From NCBI GenBank assembly GCA_049509675.1, contig JBEKZQ010000116.1:1-14810 (forward strand): a DNA stretch of 14,810 nt. The letters are read 5' to 3'. The notes below the pieces were generated by a model. The model was given only the letters and a program-made list of their open reading frames with translations. It had not been told where the DNA came from and did not search any database. The position numbers and the translations under genes are program-made. This DNA comes from JBEKZQ01 sp049509675 (GTDB lineage: Bacteria; Planctomycetota; Planctomycetia; Pirellulales; Thermoguttaceae). Shown piece by piece: positions 5,825-13,900 of this stretch (positions are counted from its first letter, which is position 1; each line of letters opens with the position of its first letter).

Positions 5825-6994
5825 CCAGTACTCCAGGAACGCAAGCTCCTGTTCAAGGGCCTCGGGCGTGGGCACGTGGGTGGGGCGAGAGGTCAGCGCC
5901 ACCCGCTGCTTGCAGCCGAGCAACTCGTTGACGGCGACCAGGTGATTCAGCGCCAGCCAACGTACCGGCGGGTCTTCCGAGCCGCCCGAGACCAGGACCG
6001 GCCGCGGGGCCATCAGGGCGTGCAGATCGACCAGGTCTTCGCCGGCCTCGATCATCTCCTTGTACAGCCCGGTGCGCGGATTGGCGGCCGATGGCACCCC
6101 CGGCTTGCGCTGGGTCTTCGGGTCGTAGCCCAGATACCAGGGCTCCCAGTAATTCACGTTGGGCCTTTGCTCATCAAACACGATGCCCGGGTCCGACCAG
6201 ACGGCACAGGCGAACTTCTCGTACAGGCACGAGGCGAACATCGCCCACTTGCCGCCGTAGGACAGCCCGATGATGCCGATCCGGGCCGGATCGACCTCCG
6301 GCATCCGGGCCAAGGCCGTGTGGCAATTGGCCGCGGCATAGGCCAGGAGCGTGAGCGGCTGACGCCGCTGCCGGGCCCCAGCCTCGATGAGCAGGGCTCG
6401 CGTGTCGAGCCCGATCTTCTCGACGGAGCCCGGCGTACCGACCGAGAGCGTTACGAAACCGCGGCGGACGAGCTGCAGGCCGTAATCGTGGGTGCCTTGG
6501 CCTTTGGCCCCGCGGCCGATGCTGGTCAGCGGTTCGTAGAACGGCACGAGCACGGCAGGGAACGGGCCGCGGCCGGCCGGCACCAGCAGGTAGCCGTCGA
6601 TCAGCCCGCCCTCCGGCGAAATCTGCATGTACACGTGGTGCTGCCGGTAGCCATCGCGATCGACCGACTCCAGGCGTTTCAGCAGCGGTCGCTCGACCAG
6701 CGGCGGCCAGGGGCCGAGCCGGCCCTTCCATGCGGCCAGGATCTCCTGCCGCCGCCGTGCCCAGTCCGCAGCCGACTTGACCCGCGTGCCGTCGGCAAAC
6801 GCCAACGGAGAACGGTAGTTGCCCAGCTTGCCCGCATACTCGCCAGGCGGCTGGAAATACTTTGCCAGTTTCCGACCAAGGGCCTCACGCCGGGGCAACC
6901 CATCGGCCCCGTCGCCGTTGGCCGTATCGACGAGGCTGCCGAGCAGAAGCAGCATCAGCCATGCGCAGCCGCAGAGATTCAGAACACCTTTCAT
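5816..6994 (-). CDS. Secreted alpha/beta-hydrolase, acetyl-xylan-esterase-like
   Basis: The 392-residue protein has an N-terminal signal peptide (hydrophobic run at about 11-22, likely cleavage near residue 27) and an alpha/beta-hydrolase fold. The nucleophile elbow GLSYGG gives Ser245, GGSEDPP gives Asp341 and RPTHVP gives His373, a complete catalytic triad in the right order. The preceding W..RR.EIL helix and the GGLIDGYLLVPAGRGPFPAVLV strand pair match planctomycete esterases of the acetyl-xylan-esterase/dienelactone-hydrolase type. It probably cleaves ester groups on polysaccharides or other esters outside the cytoplasm; the exact substrate is unknown. The ATG is preceded by GAGGG at a proper distance. 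The stop TAA at 5816-5818 lies within the last codons of the convergent deacetylase gene, a 9-base tail overlap. The upstream gap holds a palindromic repeat. Confidence 0.88.
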   Translation of the reverse strand: MKGVLNLCGCAWLMLLLLGSLVDTANGDGADGLPRREALGRKLAKYFQPPGEYAGKLGNYRSPLAFADGTRVKSAADWARRRQEILAAWKGRLGPWPPLVERPLLKRLESVDRDGYRQHHVYMQISPEGGLIDGYLLVPAGRGPFPAVLVPFYEPLTSIGRGAKGQGTHDYGLQLVRRGFVTLSVGTPGSVEKIGLDTRALLIEAGARQRRQPLTLLAYAAANCHTALARMPEVDPARIGIIGLSYGGKWAMFASCLYEKFACAVWSDPGIVFDEQRPNVNYWEPWYLGYDPKTQRKPGVPSAANPRTGLYKEMIEAGEDLVDLHALMAPRPVLVSGGSEDPPVRWLALNHLVAVNELLGCKQRVALTSRPTHVPTPEALEQELAFLEYWLR

Positions 6995-7022
6995 GCCCGT
7001 CCCTCGCCACCATCAGCCCGAA

Positions 7023-7118
7023 TGTAGTAGGCACCGGGCACCATGCGGCGAACCGTAGGTTCGCAGCATGGTCGGTGTGCCGTAACCGGCAAACGGCACA
7101 CGGCGTGTGCCTGCTACA
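7023..7118 (-). repeat. GTAGCAGGCAC-type palindromic element, copy A
   Basis: The ends are inverted (TGTAGTAGGCAC at 7023-7034, GTGCCTGCTACA at 7107-7118). Two hairpins lie inside: CCATGC (7041-7046) with GCATGG (7066-7071), and GTGTGCCGT (7075-7083) with ACGGCACAC (7093-7101). The first loop contains a further 7-base hairpin, GCGAACC / GGTTCGC (7048-7064), absent from copy B. Aligned with the reverse complement of the element at 9653-9732 it is nearly identical apart from that insertion. It fills most of the 139-base gap between the propeller/phosphatase and esterase genes, starting 16 bases past the former's stop codon. Confidence 0.88.
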
Positions 7119-7133
7119 ATTGCGGTAACTTAG

Positions 7134-9605
7134 TCATGGGCGCGTCCTCAGTGCCCGGCGGACGGTGGGCGGGTAGGGAACGTCGGCGCCCTTGGCCACG
7201 GCCCAGAGGATGCGATTCAACTGGTCCTCCGGCGCGCGGTCGTAGTCGTCGAAGTCCATTTGCGCCGAGATCTTCGCGCCGAAGGCGTTGGGCTTGTTGA
7301 CGGCCTTCAGGTCCACCTTTGGCTGCAGCGGATGATAAACGACCGCTTCCGGCCGGTTCTGGAAACAGGCGAACATGGGCATCGCGGCCGCATCGTACTG
7401 CGTCATCGGCGGCAGGCCGAGAATGAGCTCGATCGTCCGCACCATGCTCACCTGGGTGTAAAACGTGCTGTCGACTTCGCCGCGACGCACCCAGGGACTG
7501 ACGACCAGCGCCACCGTGCGGTGGCAGTCCACGTGATCCGGGCCGTTCTGCGGGTCGTCCTCGACGACAAAGATGGCCATCTCTTTCCAGAACCGGCTGC
7601 GGCTGGCTGCCTCGACGATCTTGGCCAACGCCAGGTCGTTGCTGCCCACGCAGGCGTCGGGCGTGAAGGCGCCGGGCGCGGTGCCGAAGGTGTGGTTCTC
7701 TCCCAGCGACATGACGGCAAACCGCGGCAGCATCCCGCGCGTTTCTGCCGCGTGCAGATCGGCAATCCAGCCGTCGGCGCGCTCCGTATCGCGCTTGCCC
7801 GACCAGGTGCCGCGGTTCGCAGCGGGCACGCGCCCGGCCCCTTCACCATAGCACTTGAAGCTCAGGCCGTGGCGCCGGCAATGGTCCCAGAGGTAGCCCG
7901 CCGCCGGCACGCGCAGTTCATCGTTGCCCGGCAGCTTGCCGTGCTGCGAGTACGACAGGATCCAGGAGCGCTGCTTGAAGTCGGTCACCATCGCGGCGTC
8001 GCACCAATCGTGGCCGTCCACGCTCACCTCGCCGTTGCAATAGAAGTTGTCCAACAGCACGTAGTCGCGGGCGAGCTGATGTTGGTTGGGCGTGACGTTC
8101 TCGCCGTACATCACCAACTTCGGGTCGCTATTGCCGGCCGGCCGGCCCTGCGCGTTCGTGAAGTCGCCCAGCACCTGGTCGTAGGTGCGGTTCTCCTTGA
8201 TGACGTACAACACGTACTTGATCGGGCACTCTGCGCCGACCTGGTCGGGGATGCAACTGTGGCTGGCCACCACGGCCTCCCGCAGCGTGTTCGGCGTGTA
8301 CGGCGAGTTCTTCGCCGCCTGCACCCAGTAGCGCGCCAGCGCCGCGTCGTCGGGACGCGGGATGAACGCCACCGACCCTTCCAGCAGCCGGCCGGGATGC
8401 AGGAACGGCACGCCACGCCCTCGATGCGTCTCGGACGCTTTGCCCGATACGGCGCTGGGCCGCGACTGCACTCCTTTGCCGTTGGCCACCAAGAGCGTTC
8501 CGTTGTCGGGAGTCACGGCCAGCGCGGTCGGATACCAGCCGACGGGAATGAACCCGGCGATCCGCGACTCGCGGGGGTCGCGGATATCGACGACCATCAC
8601 GTTGTTGTTGTCGGCGTTGGCAACGTACAACGTTTTGCCGTCGGGCGACACGGCCACCGCGTCGGGCGTGCTGCCCTCCGGCGAGGCCGGGTAAAGCGAC
8701 GTGGAGAGGATCTCGCGCGTTTCTTCCGGCAATCGCTTCTCCGGGCTGGCGTCGGATTGGGCCGCCTGCAACGTTCGCGTCTGAATGACGTGGACCGTGT
8801 TGTCGCCGGCGCAAACGACAAACAGTCGGCCGTCGGCGGCCAGCGCCATCTCGTTGGGGCGGATGCCGACGCCGATGTCGCGCACCTTGCGGCCCTTCTG
8901 CGTGTCGATCACGCTCACGCTGCGGCTGCCCCAGTTGGATACGTACAGGTGCCGCCGGTCGCCGCCGAAAGCGCAGGAGTGCGGGTACATCTCCACGTGG
9001 ATCGAAGCCTCGCACAACAGCGAATCGGGATCGACAACCCACACCTCGTGGGCGGCCTCGTTGCAGACGTAGAGTTTGCCGCTGGCGGGATGGACGGCGA
9101 TGCCGGCGAGAAAGACATCTTGGGCCTGCGAGTCCGGCTTTACCGGCTCGCCCGCGGTCAATTCACCCTTCTCGTACTTGAAAACGTGCAGCACTCCCGA
9201 GTCGCCGCCGCAGACGAATACCCGCTGCCCGTTGTTGCTGAAGGCCAGGCCGTTGAAGACCTCGGGCAGGGGATAGAAGCGGGTCACACGCCTCTCGGCG
9301 AGGCTGAGAACCGCCACGCCCGTGTGGTTGTAACCTCCGCAGGCGGCCAGCAGGAACTTGCCGTCGAGCGAGACGACGAGCCGGAGCGGCAGGTCGCTGC
9401 TCATCGGCGACGCGGGGGCGGCAGCGCCCGGCACAAGATTCGCCAGGTTGCTCAAGGGAACGATCTGGCCGCTGGGCGTCATGCCCCAGCCGTTCCACAG
9501 CTTGTCATTGGCGTGCCCGGACGCATCGCCCGGCTCCGCGCCCCTGACAACAACGCAACCCATCAGGATCCAACAGGCCACAAGATACCGCAAAGTCGTT
9601 TGCAT
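7134..9605 (-). CDS. Secreted YncE-type beta-propeller / alkaline-phosphatase-superfamily (phosphoesterase) fusion protein
   Basis: The product has 823 residues. A signal peptide (cleavage likely after RGA, residue 23) precedes a seven-bladed YVTN/YncE-like propeller at about 70-420, whose blade motifs include SPDGKTLYVANADNNNVMVV and RRHLYVSNWGSRSVSVID. The C-terminal half (about 460-750) resembles the phosphoesterase family of the alkaline phosphatase superfamily: KENRTYDQVLGD with E471 and N472, DGHDW at 530-534, SLGENHTFGT at 633-642, and VVEDDPQNGPDHVDCHRT with E682, D683 and H691 as likely metal ligands. This architecture is known as bifunctional YncE family/alkaline phosphatase family protein. 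The reaction and substrate are not established. I place the start at the ATG at 9603-9605, which has AAGGTG at proper distance and begins a signal peptide; the frame stays open to 9776, but that extension merely translates a repeat. It is downstream of the isomerase-like gene on the same strand. Confidence 0.9.
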   Translation of the reverse strand: MQTTLRYLVACWILMGCVVVRGAEPGDASGHANDKLWNGWGMTPSGQIVPLSNLANLVPGAAAPASPMSSDLPLRLVVSLDGKFLLAACGGYNHTGVAVLSLAERRVTRFYPLPEVFNGLAFSNNGQRVFVCGGDSGVLHVFKYEKGELTAGEPVKPDSQAQDVFLAGIAVHPASGKLYVCNEAAHEVWVVDPDSLLCEASIHVEMYPHSCAFGGDRRHLYVSNWGSRSVSVIDTQKGRKVRDIGVGIRPNEMALAADGRLFVVCAGDNTVHVIQTRTLQAAQSDASPEKRLPEETREILSTSLYPASPEGSTPDAVAVSPDGKTLYVANADNNNVMVVDIRDPRESRIAGFIPVGWYPTALAVTPDNGTLLVANGKGVQSRPSAVSGKASETHRGRGVPFLHPGRLLEGSVAFIPRPDDAALARYWVQAAKNSPYTPNTLREAVVASHSCIPDQVGAECPIKYVLYVIKENRTYDQVLGDFTNAQGRPAGNSDPKLVMYGENVTPNQHQLARDYVLLDNFYCNGEVSVDGHDWCDAAMVTDFKQRSWILSYSQHGKLPGNDELRVPAAGYLWDHCRRHGLSFKCYGEGAGRVPAANRGTWSGKRDTERADGWIADLHAAETRGMLPRFAVMSLGENHTFGTAPGAFTPDACVGSNDLALAKIVEAASRSRFWKEMAIFVVEDDPQNGPDHVDCHRTVALVVSPWVRRGEVDSTFYTQVSMVRTIELILGLPPMTQYDAAAMPMFACFQNRPEAVVYHPLQPKVDLKAVNKPNAFGAKISAQMDFDDYDRAPEDQLNRILWAVAKGADVPYPPTVRRALRTRP

Positions 9606-9610
9606 AGGTT

Positions 9611-9616
9611 CACCTT
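9611..9616 (-). promoter_or_regulatory. Ribosome-binding site that fixes the start of the propeller/phosphatase gene
   Basis: On the minus strand AAGGTG lies 5 bases before the ATG at 9605. It supports this start over the in-frame ATG at 9776, whose reading would run through a repeat element before reaching the signal peptide. Confidence 0.6.
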
Positions 9617-9652
9617 GCCAGGTCAAGAAGTGCCTCGTGTAACTGTAACCAT

Positions 9653-9732
9653 AGTAGCAGGCACACTCCGTGTGCCGTCCGCTAGCTACGGCACACCGAC
9701 CATGCTTCGCATGGTGCCCGGTGCCTGCTACA
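9653..9732 (+). repeat. GTAGCAGGCAC-type palindromic element, copy B
   Basis: It has the same design as copy A at 7023-7118 but lies in the opposite orientation. GTAGCAGGCAC at the left end is inverted as GTGCCTGCTAC at the right end. The inner hairpins are GTGTGCCGT (9670-9678) with ACGGCACAC (9688-9696), and CCATGC (9700-9705) with GCATGG (9709-9714) around a 3-base loop. It sits in the 171-base gap between the isomerase-like gene and the propeller/phosphatase gene, starting 48 bases before the latter's ATG, so it would lie in the 5' leader of any shared transcript. Confidence 0.88.
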
Positions 9733-9776
9733 TTGAAACGCGACATTGTTTCTTCGCCGATCCCTGCCTGGCCCAT

Positions 9777-10775
9777 TCACACTCCGTTCGGATGCGCTCC
9801 CAGCAGCGACGCCCGATCGACGATGGCGCGGGTCTTTTCCAGTCCGGTGCGGGCCACGGTCAGGGCATCCAGCTTCCAATACTGGCGGTTGAACAGTTCC
9901 AAGGAGAGCATGCCGGAAAAGCCGATCGTTTGCAAGTTGCGCATCAGGGCGACCAACGGGGCGGAACCGTCGCCCGGGTACACGCGATCGGCATCGCTGA
10001 GTTTCTCCCGCGGAGGCTCGGTCGGATAGTCGTTCATGTGCAACACGTGCAAGCTCGCCCCGTTGAACAGGCGCAGGCCGGTGAAATCCGAGCCGCCCTT
10101 GTAGATATGAAAGACGTCCAGAAGGCCGCAGGCCTGCGGATGGGCCGCCTCGACGAGCACGAAGGCGATTTCGCCCAGACGGGAGAGGGTTTTCGAGCCG
10201 CCCCACAGTTCCAACTCCGGCACCACGCCCGCCGCGCAACCCACTTCCAGCAACTTGCGGTATCGCTGCGCCACGGTCAACAGGTTCAGGGCCGTGTTAT
10301 AGGCACCGCCCGGCGGCGCCGCCAGACGCCGCCCGCCAATCAACGCCACCATTTCCGCGTCGCGTTTCCACTGTTCCAGCCCGGCGGTACGGCGGGCCGC
10401 GTCGTCGTTGATCCAATCGGCAAAGCCAATCGCGCTGGGCACGGTCAGGCCCAGGTCGGCAATGCGTTTCTTCAAGTCGGCGAGCTTTCCGCCGCGCTGG
10501 ACATATTGCTGAATTTCCGGCACCCAGGGCTCGAAACCCTGATAGCCCGCCTTGGCCGCGATTGCCGCTTCTTCACTCAGCGTGAGCTGCTGCCCTCGGA
10601 TTGTGGCCGTGTTCAGGCAGTAGCCGAACGGCATCGCCTTACGCCCGGGATTTTCTTGGGTGCCGGCATGGACTGGGCCAGGTCCGCCGGCCACCAAGGC
10701 GGCAGTCGCACCGAGGGCCGCTTGGGCAATCATCGTGCGGCGGCTCATGCGGCGGGGATCGGGTCGATTAGTCAT
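9777..10775 (-). CDS. Tat-exported sugar phosphate isomerase/epimerase-family TIM-barrel protein
   Basis: The product has 332 residues. The N-terminus MSRRTMIAQAALGATAALVAG (residues 10-30) is a twin-arginine signal, so it is probably exported folded. The rest matches the xylose-isomerase-like/AP-endonuclease-2 TIM barrel: AGYQGFEPWVPE at 76-87 after the first strand, then likely metal ligands E189 (in PELELWGG), D220 and H223 (LLDVFHIYKGG), H246 (LHMNDYP) and E293 (LSLELFNR). DRVYPGDG at 263-270 is the usual late loop. Members isomerise or epimerise sugars or inositols; the substrate here is unknown. The ATG at 10773-10775 follows GAGGAG on the minus strand. It lies between the PEP-CTERM gene and the propeller/phosphatase gene on the same strand, with 171-base gaps on both sides, each containing a palindromic repeat. 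Confidence 0.9.
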   Translation of the reverse strand: MTNRPDPRRMSRRTMIAQAALGATAALVAGGPGPVHAGTQENPGRKAMPFGYCLNTATIRGQQLTLSEEAAIAAKAGYQGFEPWVPEIQQYVQRGGKLADLKKRIADLGLTVPSAIGFADWINDDAARRTAGLEQWKRDAEMVALIGGRRLAAPPGGAYNTALNLLTVAQRYRKLLEVGCAAGVVPELELWGGSKTLSRLGEIAFVLVEAAHPQACGLLDVFHIYKGGSDFTGLRLFNGASLHVLHMNDYPTEPPREKLSDADRVYPGDGSAPLVALMRNLQTIGFSGMLSLELFNRQYWKLDALTVARTGLEKTRAIVDRASLLGAHPNGV

Positions 10776-10819
10776 GGTGGTCTCCTCGCAAGTTTCAAAG
10801 AGAAATGATGCTGGCAGGC

Positions 10820-10950
10820 GTAGGAGTCAGGAGTTAGGAGTCAGGAATTGGGAGTTAGGAAGTCAGACGCTGGAAGCCGGAAAGCGAGAGCCCGGGGCGC
10901 GGAAAGTCCCCCATTCCAACTCCTAACTTCTAACTCCTAACGTCTCCTAC
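10820..10950. repeat. Heptamer-built inverted repeat after the PEP-CTERM gene
   Basis: The left arm (10820-10866) is a run of degenerate 7-base units around GTTAGGA (GTCAGGA, GTTAGGA, GTCAGGA, ATTGGGA, GTTAGGA). The right arm (10911-10950) is a run of the complement TCCTAAC (TTCCAAC, TCCTAAC, TTCTAAC, TCCTAAC), with AACTCCTAAC present twice, at 10918-10927 and 10932-10941. The arms would form a long imperfect stem with a ~45-base loop. The right arm reaches the PEP-CTERM stop codon at 10947-10949. It may act as a transcript-end hairpin, though no T-run follows. Heptamer tandem repeats of this general sort are known from cyanobacteria as STRR sequences. Confidence 0.8.
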
Positions 10951-13900
10951 CTCCGGCGTCGCAGCCAGGCGATCAGGCCGGCCAACAGTCCCGCGCCCAG
11001 CAGGCCCAACGTGCCCGGTTCCGGCACGCCGGCCGCGGTCGCGGGAGCCGCGGCCGAGGGCACGGCCACTGCGGGTGACGAAGCGGTGTCGGCGCCCGTC
11101 ACGACGCTGCCGCCGCCGGCCCCGAAGTTCAGCACCAGGTTGCCGCCGGCAAACTCGATGCCGCCGCTCTCCACCGCCGACGAGCTGGTGTACTGGAGCA
11201 TGCCGCCGGCAAGCGTCGTCCCACCCGCATAGCCGCCGGCATGGTTGCCCGTATTGCTCAACACCAACTTTCCGCCGCCGATCTTGGTCAGCCCCCCGCT
11301 ACCGCCGGCCAGGCCGGCCAGCGTCAGCACGTCGCTGCTGCCGTCCGGGTCGATCGTCGAGGACAGGGAATTCAACGCCACTGGCTGCGCGAGGCCGACC
11401 GTACCGGTGGTCTTCAGCGTGGCCCCGTTGATCGTCACTCCGCCGGCGCCCAAGCTGCTCGAATTGCCGATCGCCAGGATGCCGGCGCTGATCGTCGTGC
11501 CACCCTGGTAACTGTTGGGAGTGGCATTCAGGTTGAGCAGGCCGGTCCCATTCTTGACTAATCCGCCCGGACCGCTGATCGCGCCGCTGACGCCCAGCGA
11601 GCCGCTGGTGACGGTCACGTTGGCCTGGCTGTCGAGCGACACGGGGGCGGTGATGCCCTGCGCGCCGGCGCTAGTGACCGTTGCCCGGCCCGTCGCCGTG
11701 TTGCTCAGGTGCAGCGTGCCCGCGCCGGTCAACGTGTAGGGACCACTGCTCAAGCTCAGGGCGCTGAGTTGCGGGCTGAGGTCCAGGGTGACGGTCTGGC
11801 TGCCGGCGGCGCCGAAGGTCGCCGTATCGGTGGCGCTGAGGGTGGGGCCGTCCTTGCCCGGCACGCCGCCCAGGGCCGTCCACTTGGAGAAGTCGCTCCA
11901 ATTGCCGCCAGCGGCGTTCCACACGCCCTGGCCGGTATATACGTAGCCCTGCACCGCCTGGCTCTGGGGAACGCTCGCATCCGAGGGGTTGTCATTGTTG
12001 GTGATGCTCAGCGTGGCGCTGCGACTGCCGGCAGCCGTGGTAACCCAGCCCAGACTCAAGGCCGCGGTGCCGCCGCTGGCGGAGAGCGACCCGCTGACCG
12101 CGGGGCTGAAGTTCAAGGTGCTCCCGGTGGAGCTGGCCGTGAAGGAGCCGGGGTCCGCGCCGCTGTTGGTCACCGTCGTGACGCCGGGCATGCCCGAGGC
12201 GCCGACGTGCATGTTCAGGGTCACCGTGCCGGTGGAGAGGGTCAGCGCGGAATGGTTCTGCGGGCCGACAGCCAAGGCCACCTGGAGATCTTCCTCGGTG
12301 CCGTAGGAATTGCTGATCAACGACAGCCCGTAAGTCTGGCCGCCGACCGTGACGGAGGTGTTCGCCAGCACGAAACTGCCGGTGTTCAGACCACCGTTGG
12401 CGTCGGTGATCAAGGGGTAGTAGCCGCCCGGCGCAAGCGACCCGACGCCGGTGATCCTGATGGTGTTCGTGCCCGAGATGGAGACGGGCAACGACGTGCC
12501 GTAGGCGTCGTTGACGGCCAACTGGTCGTTTGCGTAGGAACCGTTGCCGACGTCGAAGGCCAGGGTGGCGTTATTGAGCGTCAACGCGCAACCGGAAGGC
12601 GCGTAGGCGCCGTTCACTGCGAAGGTGCCCATGGCGCCGTCGCCGGACATGTCGAAGACGCCGCCGGGATTGACGGTCAAGGAGGCGGCATAGTTGCCGG
12701 CAACGATCGTGCCGCCGGTGGCCGGATGCGGCGCGAAGATCGCCCCGCTGCCGATGGTGATGGCCGTATCGCCCAGTCCGGCCATCGGGCCCAGGACCAG
12801 TTTGCCGCCGTTGATGCTCGTGCCGCCGGCGTAGCCGTGGATGACGTTGGACGTAAGGGTGCCGCTGCCGCTCTTCGACAGGCCTGCGCTGAAACCGCTC
12901 AAGACGGCGTTGACTGTGACCGGCGAATTGTTGACGACCGCGTACGAGGCGGCGGCCAGGGTGCCGTTCTGGATGGTGCCGGCAGAGATGGTTACAGCGC
13001 CCACCGACTGGTAGCTGCCGCCCAGGTCGAGCAGCCCGGCGTTGACGGCCAGGGGAGCGCTGGGGTCGCCGAGGGTGCCCAGCCAATTGAGCTGGAGCAC
13101 GCCGCTGGCGAGCGTCGTGCCGGCGAGGTAGTTGTTGAAGGCGGTCAAGATCAGCGTGCCGCTGCCGGTCTTGGTGAAGGACATGTTGGCTTCGTTCGCG
13201 CCGCTGCCGCCCAACATGGCGTTGAAGGTGGCAGAACCGCTGGAGACGTTCATCGTCAGCGCGCTGGTCGTCGTGCTGCCGCCGGCAATGCGATTGTTCG
13301 TGCCGTTGCCGGCAACGGTTACCTGGGCGGCAGTGACAGTCAGGCTCTGGCCGTTGAGTTCCAGCGCGCCGCTGGTATTGGCCACGGCGTCGCCCAGGAT
13401 GATCGGCGGGTTGGCCGGCAGGGCATTGGCCGAGCCCAGAACGATTGCCCCGTTGAGGATCGTGGTGGGACCGCTGTAGACGTTGTTGCCGCTCAGCGTG
13501 AGCGCGCCGGTGCCGGCCTTGGTCAACGAGCCGCCCGGCGCGGCGGCGTCGCTCAGGGAGCCGCTGTAGGTCGCGTCCTGGTTGTTGCCGCCCACGGCAA
13601 GCGCCACGGGGTGCAAGTCCAACGTGCTCAGAGCCAGGTTGCCGCTGCCGCTCAAGGCGGTCAGCGCCACCGAGGTGACGCCGTTGCCGAAGAGGATGCC
13701 GTTGTTGGCGTTGACGATAAAGGCGCTGGCCGAGGGAACCGCGCCGGTGGCGGCCAGTTCGATCGCGCCGCCGCTGATGTTGGTAGGCACCCAGTAGTTG
13801 CTGGCGCCGGTGAGCGCCCAGGTGCCGCCGGTAACGTTCACGGCATTGGACAACGGGGTGTCGCCGCCATCCGCCCCGGTGAACAGGATATTCCCGATCG

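Noticed and set aside
7260..10808. Plus-strand open frame of 1182 codons antisense to the propeller/phosphatase and isomerase genes
   Set aside because: It is rich in Arg, His, Val and Gln, has no recognisable domain, and lies opposite two well-supported genes and a repeat. Long antisense frames are expected in GC-rich coding DNA with this codon bias.
10820..10950. CRISPR-like array
   Set aside because: The repeated units are 7 bases long, degenerate, without spacers, and change strand between the two arms; there are no cas genes.
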